Of a DNA stretch of 64,000 nucleotides, positions 11,735 through 23,258 are shown one piece after another. Made by a program: the position numbers and the translations under genes. The notes under the pieces are model-generated. The model ran no database searches, was not told the DNA's origin, and worked only from the letters and a program-made list of their open reading frames with translations. Position 1 is the stretch's first letter. The number at the start of each line of letters is the position of its first letter. Origin of the DNA: Beroe forskalii (lineage: Eukaryota > Ctenophora > Nuda > Beroida > Beroidae); NCBI GenBank assembly GCA_011033025.1, contig WFMF01000573.1, positions 1 through 64,000 on the forward strand, written 5' to 3'.

Positions 11735-12669
11735 TAGTGCGTTCGGAAAAGATTGTCACTTGCAATTTTCTGGAGAAACGGCTGCCGGGAGTGACTTTTT
11801 GATGTGATATTCGTTTTTTTCAGACATTTTTGGATTAAGATAATCGGGTTTTACCGATAACTAAGTTTTCTTAGCCCATTCTACAGCAGATTCAAATTTC
11901 TAATTATTTGCTCCGCTGTACGAAACTGACCACAAATTTCGTTGTCAAAGAAAACGCGCTATCAACGGACCCAAGAAGTGTGAGATAATCAAAATGAGGC
12001 TGTTGCAGCACACGTGGATGCTATCCGGAACAAATGGACTGCTTTTCGTCGAGATGAAATAGTCCTAAGGGGTGCTTTGACCTCAAAAAGGATATGCTCC
12101 AGATAGGGCAGTTGCAACTTTTGCTCTGGCAATTGTCCAGAAATACAGCATTTAAATAACTTGAAACCTTCGTTTATCGTGTTAGGCTATTAGTTCAGAC
12201 CCTTCCGTACACGAGACAACCATTTTTAAGATTTTGACTAATTTTCTTAACATCAGAAACGTGTGTGCTAGCTGTGTACTGCATTATCGGTTACTGAACT
12301 GTTAAATTTGCCACTTTTTAGCTCTAATCGTTATCAATAATGCAGGGTTATATTGTACAGAAATTTGCCCCGGATGTCAACCAATCATCCTATTCTTTAG
12401 TTTTGGACCTGAAGGCACTGAATATGTCCTGAATAGTGAAATCGGACCATAAAAACATGGTCTAGAAGATGTAGAATTCGCCATACAGCGGAGCACCTGA
12501 AAACAATCAAAAAACAGGCTAGATGACCCACTCAAAAATCTTCGTTAACACTGAAAATTTGCAATTCAGTCTGGTAGAGACCCTAGTACTCGACTATGTC
12601 GAAATTTTGATATTTTTGGTCATATTTGTCATTTTATGCCTGTAGTGACAATCATTTCCGAACGCCCTA
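11735..12669. mobile_element. Non-autonomous TA-inserting DNA transposon
   Basis: Terminal inverted repeats of 26 bp with two mismatches, TAG(T/G)GCGTTCGGAAA and onward to GATTGTCACT, occupy 11735-11760 and 12644-12669. TA lies at both outer ends, compatible with a Tc1/mariner-type TA target duplication. The roughly 880-bp interior has no long ORF or transposase motif, so the element depends on a transposase made elsewhere. Superfamily assignment is an inference from the TA ends only. Confidence 0.7.
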
Positions 12670-13454
12670 GTATGTCCGTTAAGCTTTAAGTCCTCGGCTG
12701 GCACCCTGGTCTGCTGCTTATGAAAAGGGAGAGTCACCGAGGAGCGGTCAGTGGACTGCTACTTTGTAAATTTGGTATTCTACCATCAATATGACTATAT
12801 GAGTACTCGATTTATTCATTCAAATAAGCAAATACATTCTAACCACCGGGGGAGGGATGGGTTGGTGGGAGGAAGGGGCTTTTGACCTTTGTCAGGCAAC
12901 CGTTAAAAGTTAGACGGCTATATGCTCATATGCTTTAATGAAATATTGTGGTCCCAGCATCAGTACACAGTAGGTAATTGTATAATACGTCAATACGACC
13001 CAATATGCTCCATGAACTGTACAATCCTATACCTATACACCACCCCGCTTTATCAGTTTATTTAAACACATAATGGACAAACAATGGACAAACAAAGAAC
13101 TCGCCAATTTAGACTCATTTCTTTTCCCGCCATACAATTATATTGGACTTATTGTTAGAGTTACTCAGTCTAAGTTAAGTTGTCCTACACATACTTCGTG
13201 AAATTTCTGCGCTATGCAGTTGCTATGAAATGTTTACATCAGTCTTAAATATTTATGAAATTATTGCGCTTTACAGTTGCTAAGAAATGCTCACATCACA
13301 TCAGTCAAATAAATATTTGTGAAATTACTGCGGTATGTTGTTGCCATGAAATGTTCACATCAGCCTTGACTGAAAGCTTCTTTACCTCATGAAAACCGGG
13401 TAAAACTCCATTGTACACAACCAAAGGTCGCATAAAAAACTTACTGGTGAGCAA

Positions 13455-13498
13455 TGACGTCAATATAAAAGTTTAAAGATGGCATATTGATGACGTCA
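13455..13498. repeat. CRE-flanked 44-bp dispersed element
   Basis: Exact TGACGTCA palindromes bound the element at 13455-13462 and 13491-13498. The interior (tataaaagtttaaagatggc and so on) is a diverged version of the one at 40977-41019. See findings for the family. Confidence 0.7.
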
Positions 13499-14496
13499 GA
13501 TCGCCTATTTTTAGTTGACAGCTATACACAACTTTGTAGTTTAATATCACATCTTCACAACATCTTATCATTATTAACACACATCACTGTCTTTTGTACA
13601 TTGTACGTTGATTATTATTCGATGGTTGACAAAGTCAAAATTGACGAATATTTTGCCACACGTTCTAAATTCCCCCTGATTTTTGACTTTTGAGCCTCGA
13701 GAAGCTTTGGTTGCAAGTCTTGATTCATCACCTTCAAAATGATTCAAATGATTCTTCACCTTTCCAATCATTGCGATTGTGAACTCTTATAGCACATTGG
13801 CACGATAATACGATGTTACTATACACTGCTCAAACAATACTATTTTGTGTATCTTGTGTAGCGAAAAACAATCTCACTCGAAAAAAATTGACGACTTAAA
13901 TCATCCTCGATTCACCACTTTGAGCTATGATAATGACGTCACTCACAACCGCCTACTCCCCACAAACAATACCGGTAGTTAGCGATGACTGGCGGTTGTT
14001 AAAGAGCTTTGCATATGATATTCCTCTTGTCATCTGCTTGTTAGTGAAGTCACGTGACATGCGACGAGAGAATCTTACGTTTTAATATTCTGTGATTGTA
14101 TAGTATTACTATTGATGGCTGATTATATTACGACAGCTTTCTTTTAATTAACATTTCCCTTCGACGTTTCGATGAGTTGATAAAATATGTGAGGTAATTC
14201 TACTTCAAAATAAGGAAAGTACTCGAATGCGATCATGTTTCGGAAGTTCACATTTCAGGGAGCTCCATAAACGTACAAACTCGATTATAAGATTGATTCG
14301 TAAATTATTCTCTCCATACTTTCGACTTTTCAGCTTCTTCCTTTTGTTGAAATTGTGATTTCTTGTTTATTAAAAGTACTCAGCGATGGATTTATTCAGA
14401 ATGTCTCTGCACTCTTGAAGTTTGACCTGTAGATGGACGCTTGATCTTTCTTAATATCTTGTGAGACATTTAGGAAGTTCGAGGGACCGAAGACAC

Positions 14497-14553
14497 CACG
14501 TGACTTTACAAACCACGTGACTTTATAAAACCACGTGATCTTAAGACCACGTG
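14497..14553. promoter_or_regulatory. Ladder of four CACGTG E-boxes
   Basis: CACGTG occurs at 14497, 14514, 14532 and 14548, each in the context (C)CACGTGA, with 16-18 bp spacing. It arises from a short tandem repeat, unit roughly ACCACGTGACTTTACAA. CACGTG is the core bound by bHLH-ZIP factors (USF, MYC/MAX, TFE types). No adjacent gene start is recognised. Confidence 0.6.
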
Positions 14554-15799
14554 ACATTCTCTGGAGAAAGAAGTAAAACTGAATGGAGTGCTTCCCAAAA
14601 TGGCTGCGTATTTTCAGGTATGAGGAAAACAAGGCATAATTATCCTTCTCCTGTCATCTCTAATTATCACAGAGATTGCACACAAAACCGTTTTGTGGTT
14701 GAAAGTGACGTAATTATCATGGATTAAAATGGTGAGTTGATGACACAGAACTGCCCGCATTTTCGTTTTTTATTCTGTGCGGTATATTCCAATGTAAGAG
14801 AGTATGTAAAATATATTGTGTGAATTTTAAGCTTAATTCACAGCACGACTATTCACTTAGAACGGAGCTAAGACTGTTCTTATTATTTATTAACACGAAA
14901 ATAGAACGTTTACGTTAAACGGTCATGGTTGAGTGTAACGGTGTAAGTTCTGAGGAACTCAGCGTATTTTGCATTCTCAGAGTATGATATGGTGTTGTTT
15001 GAGTATCATAAATTGGCGCCCTTTTGTTGCTTACGCTTTTATCTTTTCATTTCTTTCAATTTTCATCGATGGTAACTTTACGGTTATCATTACTGAGCTC
15101 TAAGCTGAAAGTGAAACTGTGCAATATGATCATTTTGTACCAGCAAACATAAAAGCCTTGAATAATAACCCACGCCCAGGCTGCTCGAAAACAAATAGTA
15201 AGTGGTTCAAACTGACATCAATACCATGGTTTAGAATAGGGAATTGATGACGCATGATCAGGTTTGGGTGGTTGAAACTTGAAATTGGCTCTCTAAGTCG
15301 CATCATTTCCAGGGTTTATTATATTCAACTGATAGCATCATGCCAGAACCAATTTAAAACGATCAGCTTTAGGTGGTTGAAATCGCTTAGATAGATGGTT
15401 CAAACTGGCATCATTACTAGGGTTTATGATGGTGAACTGATGAAACATCCGCATAACCCTCAGCACCCTGGTACCTCTGTAACAGGAGCAGGCTAGAACG
15501 GTTGAAATCGTATATATTACAGAATGACCCTTATAATAAACATTTAGTTACTCGGGACAACCTGGTAATACAAAACACACAAATACCTACCCCTGCTGCA
15601 CACATATGAGCCATGATCTCCCTTATTAATGTGCCCGCACACGAGAAATAGGCGGTTAAGGTGACGTCATTAATATAGCACAATGTAGGAAGTTGGTGAC
15701 TTTGTAACCGCCAATTTGTAGCGCGCGTGGTTTAAGTTACCTCCGAACATATACATGTTTCTGAAATGGTTGTTTAGGGAAAATAGACAGACACATCTC

Positions 15800-15835
15800 A
15801 TCAGCTCACCATTTTAAACCATGATAATGACGTCA
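15800..15835. repeat. CRE-flanked dispersed element, one exact end
   Basis: The sequence tcagctcaccattttaaacc then atgataatgacgtcactc shows the family core with one exact TGACGTCA (15828-15835). The left end has decayed to CTCATCAG. Partial relatives lie nearby at 14706-14745, 15210-15245, 15402-15440 and 15662-15700. Confidence 0.65.
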
Positions 15836-16041
15836 CTCTCAATTAGCCTATTCTCTGAGTACGACCTCTGCCTACCCATGATCTTCCCTCCAAGGTCATG
15901 ATTCCTGCGCATTCCGCTTAGAACCTGCTACTCTTTAGCCATCATACGTTCATGTGATACGTGCGGATGATTTATTTGTGTTGTTGTTGCTAAATAAACG
16001 TCATAAACATGGGTCACTCTCGCTAAATCGTAGGGGGAACA

Positions 16042-16082
16042 CCATATATGGGCATATTGTGGTTATATTTGTCCAAATATGG
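16042..16082. promoter_or_regulatory. Pair of perfect CArG boxes
   Basis: CCATATATGG (16042-16051) and CCAAATATGG (16073-16082) both fit CC(A/T)6GG, the SRF/MADS-box site. They lie about 210 bp right of a CRE-like TGACGTCA (15828). A similar arrangement is seen at 40977-41249. Function is not shown. Confidence 0.5.
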
Positions 16083-16573
16083 TATGACTGCGACATCACA
16101 TTTCATCAAGTGACCGGTAGTCACAAATGAGGGCATATTAATGCAATTAATATATCACATAAATTAAGTTATGTTATGTAAGTACTACTATATGCAATAT
16201 TGTTACGACTTATTTCAATAATTTATTAGCTGTAATTTGATTTAGGAATTTCTTGATTTGTTAATAGTCTGGTGACTTTATTATTTTTCTGTGATTACTT
16301 GTGTCTTTTCTGTTTATCTATGACAAAATGACAATAAAAGTTGTTTTCCGTACACAACGTTTACTAAGTTGTACATAACGTTTACTAAGTTGTGCCATTT
16401 TCCCCCCCTAAGCTTGTATATTCGTACATTATTGTACAAAATGTAACATTCTATAGTTCACAGGCTTAATGTATTGGAACCAAGCCAAGTAATTCCAAAC
16501 ACAAGGAAATATTGTATTGGAAACTCACCAAGTAATTCCAAACACAAGGAAATATCAAATCCCTCCTCAGGAA

Positions 16574-19500
16574 ATGAAGCGCACGTTATCAAGCGTAGTT
16601 AGTGGAGTTGGAACTATCTCAAGTGGCGTGGGTACGGTAGTATCAAGTGTTGGGACTCTGTCAGCAGCGGTGTCAACCACAGTCCTCAACATGGCAACGG
16701 AGGATGATGATTTGGGGGACTTTGGGGACCCGAACTTTATTAATGATCTCAGGTTGGTGGAGCAGCGAATGCGAGAAAATGTATATGGCATGTGAACCTA
16801 TGAATCTTTAAATTGTTGGCAGTATCATTTGGTAAAATGGTGCTTCGAGTAACAAATTCAATCCACAAAAGCATGACCTTGTAACTTTGTAAGCATATTA
16901 GCAAAAAGATTTCCTTCTAAAACTAACAAGTCATTGCTGTTCAGGGGAAGGCTGGATGTTGAGTTGAGATCCAGTAAAAGAAACAGACGTAGGGGACAGA
17001 GGGAGAAGGAACTAAGTGTGGATAGTGGGGTGGCCAGCGAGACTATGGTGAATAGATAGTGTGTAGTTCTAAAAGCTTCATTTCATCATAGATATCCTTG
17101 CAGAGTTGAGAGCGTTAAGATATTAGTACGTCATCAATTCACCATTCAAACCCCCTTGGCAATGATGTCATCAACTCACCATTCTATACCCAAACAATGA
17201 CGTCATCAATACACCATCCTAACCCCTGATAATGACATCAACTTCCCAGCACGGAGCCAGCTCTGAAACAGAAGACCTGGAAGAAGCTGATGGATTGGAG
17301 TTGGAAGCAGATGAGCTGGAACGGGTCAGCAGTGCCACCAGTTCACTGAGTATCAGCAGTGCTGATGAGTTCATGGAGGGACTCAACTTCCAGCAGGAGG
17401 AACAACAGGATTGCAAAGGTAATTATTATTTTTTTTATAGTATTTAACTCTGTGAGGACGATTGGAAAGGCCCTAGTTGCGTGCGTTTATTACAATAGTT
17501 TGTGAGAAAGAGATTGTTAAAATATTTCAAAGTTAATGCTTTCAGTGCTTTTTCTGTGCTTTTTTCTCATTACTTTCAACCCTTATCTTTAATAAACGTT
17601 CTGGGCACATCTTTAAGAATCGATTTAATTTTCATAACTTTTTCAGAAGTCGAGTCCATTTTATCCGATTTAGGTATCGTGAAAATGATGCATGCGGGCA
17701 TGAAACTATTTCAGCAGATTTTATTCTAAGCAGCGGGCTTACATCTTATTGAATGTCCAGCCGAATTGTTTTAGGAATAGCAAACGGGGTTTTACTTTCA
17801 GCTTCCATGGGTATCTATCTTGCTGCATACTATATAAACTATTCTTTTAACGCTAAAAACTGTCAAAGCATGAAGAGAAACTAAAATATGACCAAAATCT
17901 AATTCCCAAAACAATTAATTCATTCACCTAGTGAATTTCGTAGTTCCTGCAGCGAATTAAATTATAACTTTCATCTTTAAATAACCGCTTACTTGCGTAT
18001 ATTATTAATTTTAACTTTAAACTCTGTCTCAACTCAAGTCCAAATCACTTTGATTATAACTAATATCATCTCATAACTGCAAGTCCAGACCACTTAAACT
18101 AACTCCAATTCCTTTCAGAAAGCATCATCTCATCTGACAAGGAGGAGATAACTCACGTGACTGATGATTTCCTGATATCTTCTGACTCTGAGGATTCCGA
18201 GTTCTCTTTGGGAACCGTGGATATCACCGCAACTGAGGTGAAGGGGCATTTAAAAGGGTGGATAAACTGAAATTTATATAGAATTCTCATAGAATATTTA
18301 GAAATTGAAACAAAAAGAACAGTGAGGTAATTCAAAATTTGGCCCACTAATCTGAATTCTGAAAAAACAATTTTACATCTCCTTAAACCTTATCCTATCA
18401 CAGGTTTACCTAGCCAGAAAGCGTATGGAAAGTGCTGAATCTACCTCTAAAACCCTGGGACGCTCCCTGAACCACAGCGGAAACCTCTCCGACCTGCGTC
18501 GCTCCTACACCGATCTCAGCTACGATCTGACCCCTCGTCCTCTCAGCTCCTCCACACCCCGCTCCAAATCAGTCCTGACCCTCAGCCCCATCAGCAGCGA
18601 ATCAACCACCAAGAAGGAGTGTTATGATCCAGCCTTCCTGACCAGGAGTGAGGTTACGCTGAACACGATCAAAGAGGCTGATCAGAGGAGGAGTCATACG
18701 CCTCGGACTGCGGTTCAAGTGCAGAACTTTGTGGAGATGAGTCACCAGGACCCTACTACGATTGAGAGTTTCGATACTTCCTCTGGCGGGGATGGAATGT
18801 CTCCTAGGAAGCAAAGAGCAGGAGGTGATGGGATGATGCCGCCGTTTGATGACGATGAAGATCTCCTCGAAGTCAAGGATCCTTTCAGAGAATCCTTTGT
18901 TTCGAGCACCGGGGGCTTCCCCTTTCTAAACAAACAGAATGTGGTGGAGGAAGATACTGGGGGAAGGAAGAATGTTCCAAATAACTTTAATGTGGGGGTT
19001 GGGAGCACCAGGGAGGCTGCTGACTTTCCCTATGATTCTGATGAGCCTGAAGATGCTTCGGTTATCGAAACGATCAGCGAGATTTCTGTTTCCAGTAATT
19101 TACTGAGTAAGTCGTGTCGGGTGGGACCGGAGTATCAGGTTCAAAGACGAGGTCAGGCGAGCAGAAAGATTAACAGTCAGACAATGAATAAGAAGGAATC
19201 TTTACCGAGTACAAGGTTCGCGAAACAGCCGCTTTCCAAGAAGGACAGTATGGACAGCAACTCGACTATTACCAGTCAAGCGTTTGAAAAATCCGCCCCA
19301 ACCCGATCCAATGTCCCGGAAAGCCCTAAGAGGAAGAACTACCTGACCCCACCGTCTCAGAAGAAATCACTTAAGACCTCGGTTCAGGAGTCCCTCAAGG
19401 GATCCGTTCCGAGGGACAGTCCTCGGTCTCTCACCCAACGTTCCACGAGCTGCACCCAACTCAACAGCAAAACCGAGGACCATCTTTCCAGATCCGGAAG

Positions 19501-20676
19501 TGGGACTCTGGACAGAACGGCCAGCGGTACCCTTGATGGGTTCAACTCCCTCGATAAAACCAGGAGTTGTGCTGATGTGACGTATAGTCCACAGTGCTTC
19601 CCTACTGAATCATCACCAACGGTTGATGTAGCAGAGAAGTCTGTTACAGTTCAGAACTCTTCATTCCTTGAGTCTAACAACAGCCCTCAACTCGATTTGA
19701 GGAGTTCAAACCTTCAATGTTCATCAGAGGCAGTAGCCAGCACTGTGAGTGATCAAACGGACAGAAAGATCAGTCAGACCTCATCTGTCAGTACTTTCTA
19801 CTCCTTCTCCAGTGAAGAAGCAGATCAAGACAACCACCCCAATGTGATCCTCAACGGAAAAACCAACAAATCCTTCATGACGAACATGAAGAACAGCTTC
19901 AAACGCCTCACCAACTTCCTCTCACTTTCCCGGAAAAAGGAGAAGGATCTCACGCCCATAGTCCCTGTTCCCCCTCCCCAACACACTAAACCAGAAGACA
20001 CTGTAACCGGGGGAAGTACAGGCAATGTGTGAGACCAGCCTCTCCCTCCCTGGCTGAGGAGTTTAACCAGAGATCCAGATCCATGAGCAACATAAAACTG
20101 AGTCTAACGAACACAGTGAAGGTGGATCAGGGGATGAAGGATAAGGGGGATGTGGATCAGGATATACCTGGATTCAACACTCCACCTAGTGATAATATCA
20201 CAAAACAAGGTGTAAACTCACTTACTCCGCAAGCAGTTGAAGAGAAGAATCCTTCATCATCCCCGGGAGGAAGGAGCAACAGCAGGAAATCCTCCCCAAA
20301 CTTGATGACATCCACTCAGAGCGCCACAGGACCCACTCCGAGTGGCTCAGGACCCAGTCCAACCACTCGAGGAGGCGGGAAAAAGCACTCCCCCTCGCTC
20401 ATGTCCCACATCACCAGCCACTACTCCCGTAGCAGCAGTAACCTCTCCTCTCCAAAACGTGCTGCCAGCACCAGTACTGTCTCTCCTCTCATCTCAGGAC
20501 ATCGGACTGTCCCCCGGAATTTCTCCTCCTCCATCACTAATCTCTATAAGTCGTCTCCGGGAGCCCTGATCCCGTCCCCGCCGGCCAGTAGGAAGCCAGT
20601 GTGGAGGGAAACCAAGGCATCGAGACTGAGGTTGAACAGGGTCAAGGCGCCTTCCATGTCGTCTCTTAACATCTGA
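16574..20676 (+). CDS. Large serine-rich protein of unknown family (5-6 exons)
   Basis: Phase-consistent exons: 16574-16791 (or ending 16752), 16945-17047, 17250-17418, 18119-18237, 18404-20025 and 20070-20676, predicting about 945 aa. The N-terminus has alternating small/hydrophobic residues (SSVVSGVGTISSGVGTVVSS). An acidic part follows (DLEEADGLELEADELE). The long last part is a low-complexity Ser/Pro/Thr/Lys region with many RSxS and SPxx motifs, probably disordered and phosphorylated. The only basic block of note is MTNMKNSFKRLTNFLSLSRK near the end. At 20026-20069 the frame changes. Removing a 44-nt GT...CAG segment restores it exactly; a sequencing indel would also do so. A better start may lie in an upstream exon, as an acceptor-like CTCCTCAG precedes 16571. 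I do not recognise the family. Confidence 0.7.
17131..17222. repeat. Three consecutive CRE-element cores in an intron
   Basis: TCATCAATTCACCAT-type cores repeat three times with a period of about 38-43 bp, between gtacgtcatcaattcaccat and ctgataatgacatcaac. One exact TGACGTCA lies at 17198-17205. The run ends 27 bp before the acceptor of the 17250 exon, so it makes up most of the 3' part of that intron. Confidence 0.7.
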
Positions 20677-23258
20677 AATTGAAAATATATGATGGTTAAA
20701 AGAGTGAATGTGATTTACCTACTTTTTGTCTTCGTGAAGGGGAACTGTCTTATAAAATTCATTTTTTGGGTAATCTTATGCCAACAATTAAAACGTTTAC
20801 CGGAGGGGATCTTGTGCTGCATCAAATAAAATTTAGATCCAAGCAATGGGAATTTGTTTTCGCCATCGTATCTTTATGTTTATCTACTTAGAATTAAATT
20901 TATTTAGAGCATGTTTTTACAAATATCCTTCAAGTAAAGAAGTGATTATGTACAGGATTGGCAGGCCATGATTAACTGCAGTGTGTATTATTTTTATAGT
21001 GCTTTTATATTTTATTTCACATCAAAATTTAAGATGATTTGTAGAAAGCCTGTTTTATTTTGCACCAATTTTCTTAGGGATTAAAAGATATCTCAATGAT
21101 GACCTGGGGCAAGGGCAGAAGGGTTCTAAGAAGCTAAATTCATTATTTAATCCGAGGGATTTTCTTACAATAATTATAAACAGAAGAACAGATCATCTCT
21201 GAACGTTACACAAATTATATAGCCCACACAGTGCATTGAAGAATTCTCAATGTAAGAACGTAGAGTCGAATAAGATACCTACTCGATATTATCCCCGATG
21301 AACGTCGTTGGTCTTACCATGACTTAATTATTAATTAAGTTAGTTCGAAATATAAAGCTCCTGATAATAGCTCAGATCCACAGTATAGCCTTGATCTGAT
21401 AGCATTGAATTCAAGAATCACGGATTCACCAAAGCTATGGATACTTGTCATTTTAATTCCCATGGTGGCCTGTATCAGCTCTGTACTGAGCAGTGAGAAA
21501 GAATGCTGATTTCATTTTCAGCCTCAAAGCTGCTGTACGTGTTGTGGAAAGTTTTTCGAGAGTCCGCTCAGTAAATCACTTGATTAGAGAAACTGATTAC
21601 TGAAATAACTGCTTTTTAGGCTGATTTTAGAGCACCTGTGCTTCTAAATGCCGTTAAACGGCCCTGCAGTGCACATATTTCCACAAAAAATACACAGCTC
21701 TAACAGAATGCTTTACAGCTCTCCATCTTCAAGCGACCCCCTAGAGCTGAACAGATTGCGAAAAATAAGCAGGACAACGTTGTCAACACCCTACGTTGAG
21801 CCATGATAATGACGTCATCATTTCACCGCCTGGTTATCCCAGGCAAATACCACAGCTTGCATGATGAACACACACCCCTCCCACGGACAAACACACCAAC
21901 TTTTATACCAGTGCTTGGGTAGCTCATGTGGCAACTTTTCACAGAATGTAGAGTTGTTATATTGTCGTAATAATGCAGATAGTTGTAGATGAAGCGTTGC
22001 CATGGCCATGTTTAGAGATTGACCACGTGTTTTTTTTCGGATAATTTTGCGCCAATTCATCATAATAATGAGGGAAGAGGAGATTAATTGTTATCAGAAA
22101 ATCACTTTCTAGGAAGCTGTTGAGCTAAATACCAGAAGCTCATCAATAATAAAAGTTGGTCTAGCCCTGTGGCATGAATACTGAATAGTGGTGTCATGGT
22201 TCAGTGGTGTATAATAGAATTGAATTTTTGTCAAATTTTCATCAATAATTACCGAGTTGAGCCATTAAAATTAGATTTTAAGCCCCCTACATAATATGTT
22301 AATTGGGTAGAGCCTAGAGCCATTTTATTTAAGCCAAACAATCACTAAATAAGTAAAATTAAATATACTGATTGACTATCAGTACCACGGCATACGATGT
22401 CAATCCTCAAATATTCCTCCAGTTTACTATACACGAGTAGTACTGACTCTCAATTCCAATCTTAATACGGGAATATTCAGGGCTCATGAGGCTTACGACT
22501 GGGCTATCTCATTCTCAATAGAATATGCAAACTGAATTCATACTATGATGAACTTATGAACCACAGAACGAAATGATCCATTGTTTAGGCTTCTTGAAGT
22601 ATCGTTATGTGCCTCGAGACAATGATTTGTGCATATATTTAAATTCTGGGCATTCTCAGAATTTCTCCTTCATTGTTGACTTAAGTGATTCTCCGGTATT
22701 TTGACTGAAAATAAGGATAATCAGGTACTACGACAAATATTTGGGCAATTCTTCTAGCCAATTTCTATGCCAGAATGGTTAAAAACTGGAGCTATCATCC
22801 AACGAAAACTAAGTTGGTTTTACCATTTTAGCTAATAATAATAACAGGGAATGGTCTGACATGTCCAAGGCACCATATTTAATTCGATAAATGAAACATT
22901 AAACGAGTAATGAAATTACACCTAGTTTTATTAACATCGTTTTAAATTATACGTATTTATAGGGTGTTTATATTGAATTTATAATTGCAATTTATTTGAT
23001 TTTATTTGTTCCTAAACCGAAACAAATTCGTAGCCTTTTGATTTTTATGCCAATTTGATTCTTCTGATTTCAATCCATCGGATCGGACAGCATTTCATTC
23101 AGATATTTTGATTCCGTAGCTTGAAATCCACCAGCTAACTTGAAATCTCAACTGAAGTCATTGGCGCGAAGAGAAATTCGTATCAAATTGCGAAAAAGTT
23201 AGAATCTAAAATTAAACACAGAAAGTCCAAGAGAAAGCATCCTGAGTCCTTCACATCA
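20677..23258. other. Intergenic region without recognised gene
   Basis: AT-rich DNA between the convergent ends of the serine-rich gene and the PDE gene. It contains one CRE-like TGACGTCA (21810-21817, in ccatgataatgacgtcatca) and a CACGTG at about 22025. No ORF with recognisable protein features is seen. 3' UTRs of both neighbours probably extend into it. Confidence 0.5.

Larger units (their letters stand above)
9345..16570. other. Gene-poor region with small mobile and hairpin elements
   Basis: I see no supportable coding exon between the stop of the TMEM260-like gene and the first exon of the serine-rich gene. The first 65 bp carry CACGTG-like and duplicated CCAATCAGAAG motifs. The rest holds a hairpin (10335-10495), a DNA-transposon-like element (11735-12669), a ladder of four CACGTG sites (14497-14553), several CRE-flanked elements and a CArG-box pair (16042-16082). 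Short ORFs here have no recognisable domains. 11570-11636, ending in a possible GTGAGTAG donor, could be a 5' UTR exon, but nothing proves it. Confidence 0.6.

Noticed and set aside
16517-16573. Upstream start METHQVIPNTRKYQIPPQE for the serine-rich protein
   Set aside because: A good acceptor (CTCCTCAG) lies between this ATG and the coding-like sequence, so the stretch is probably intron.
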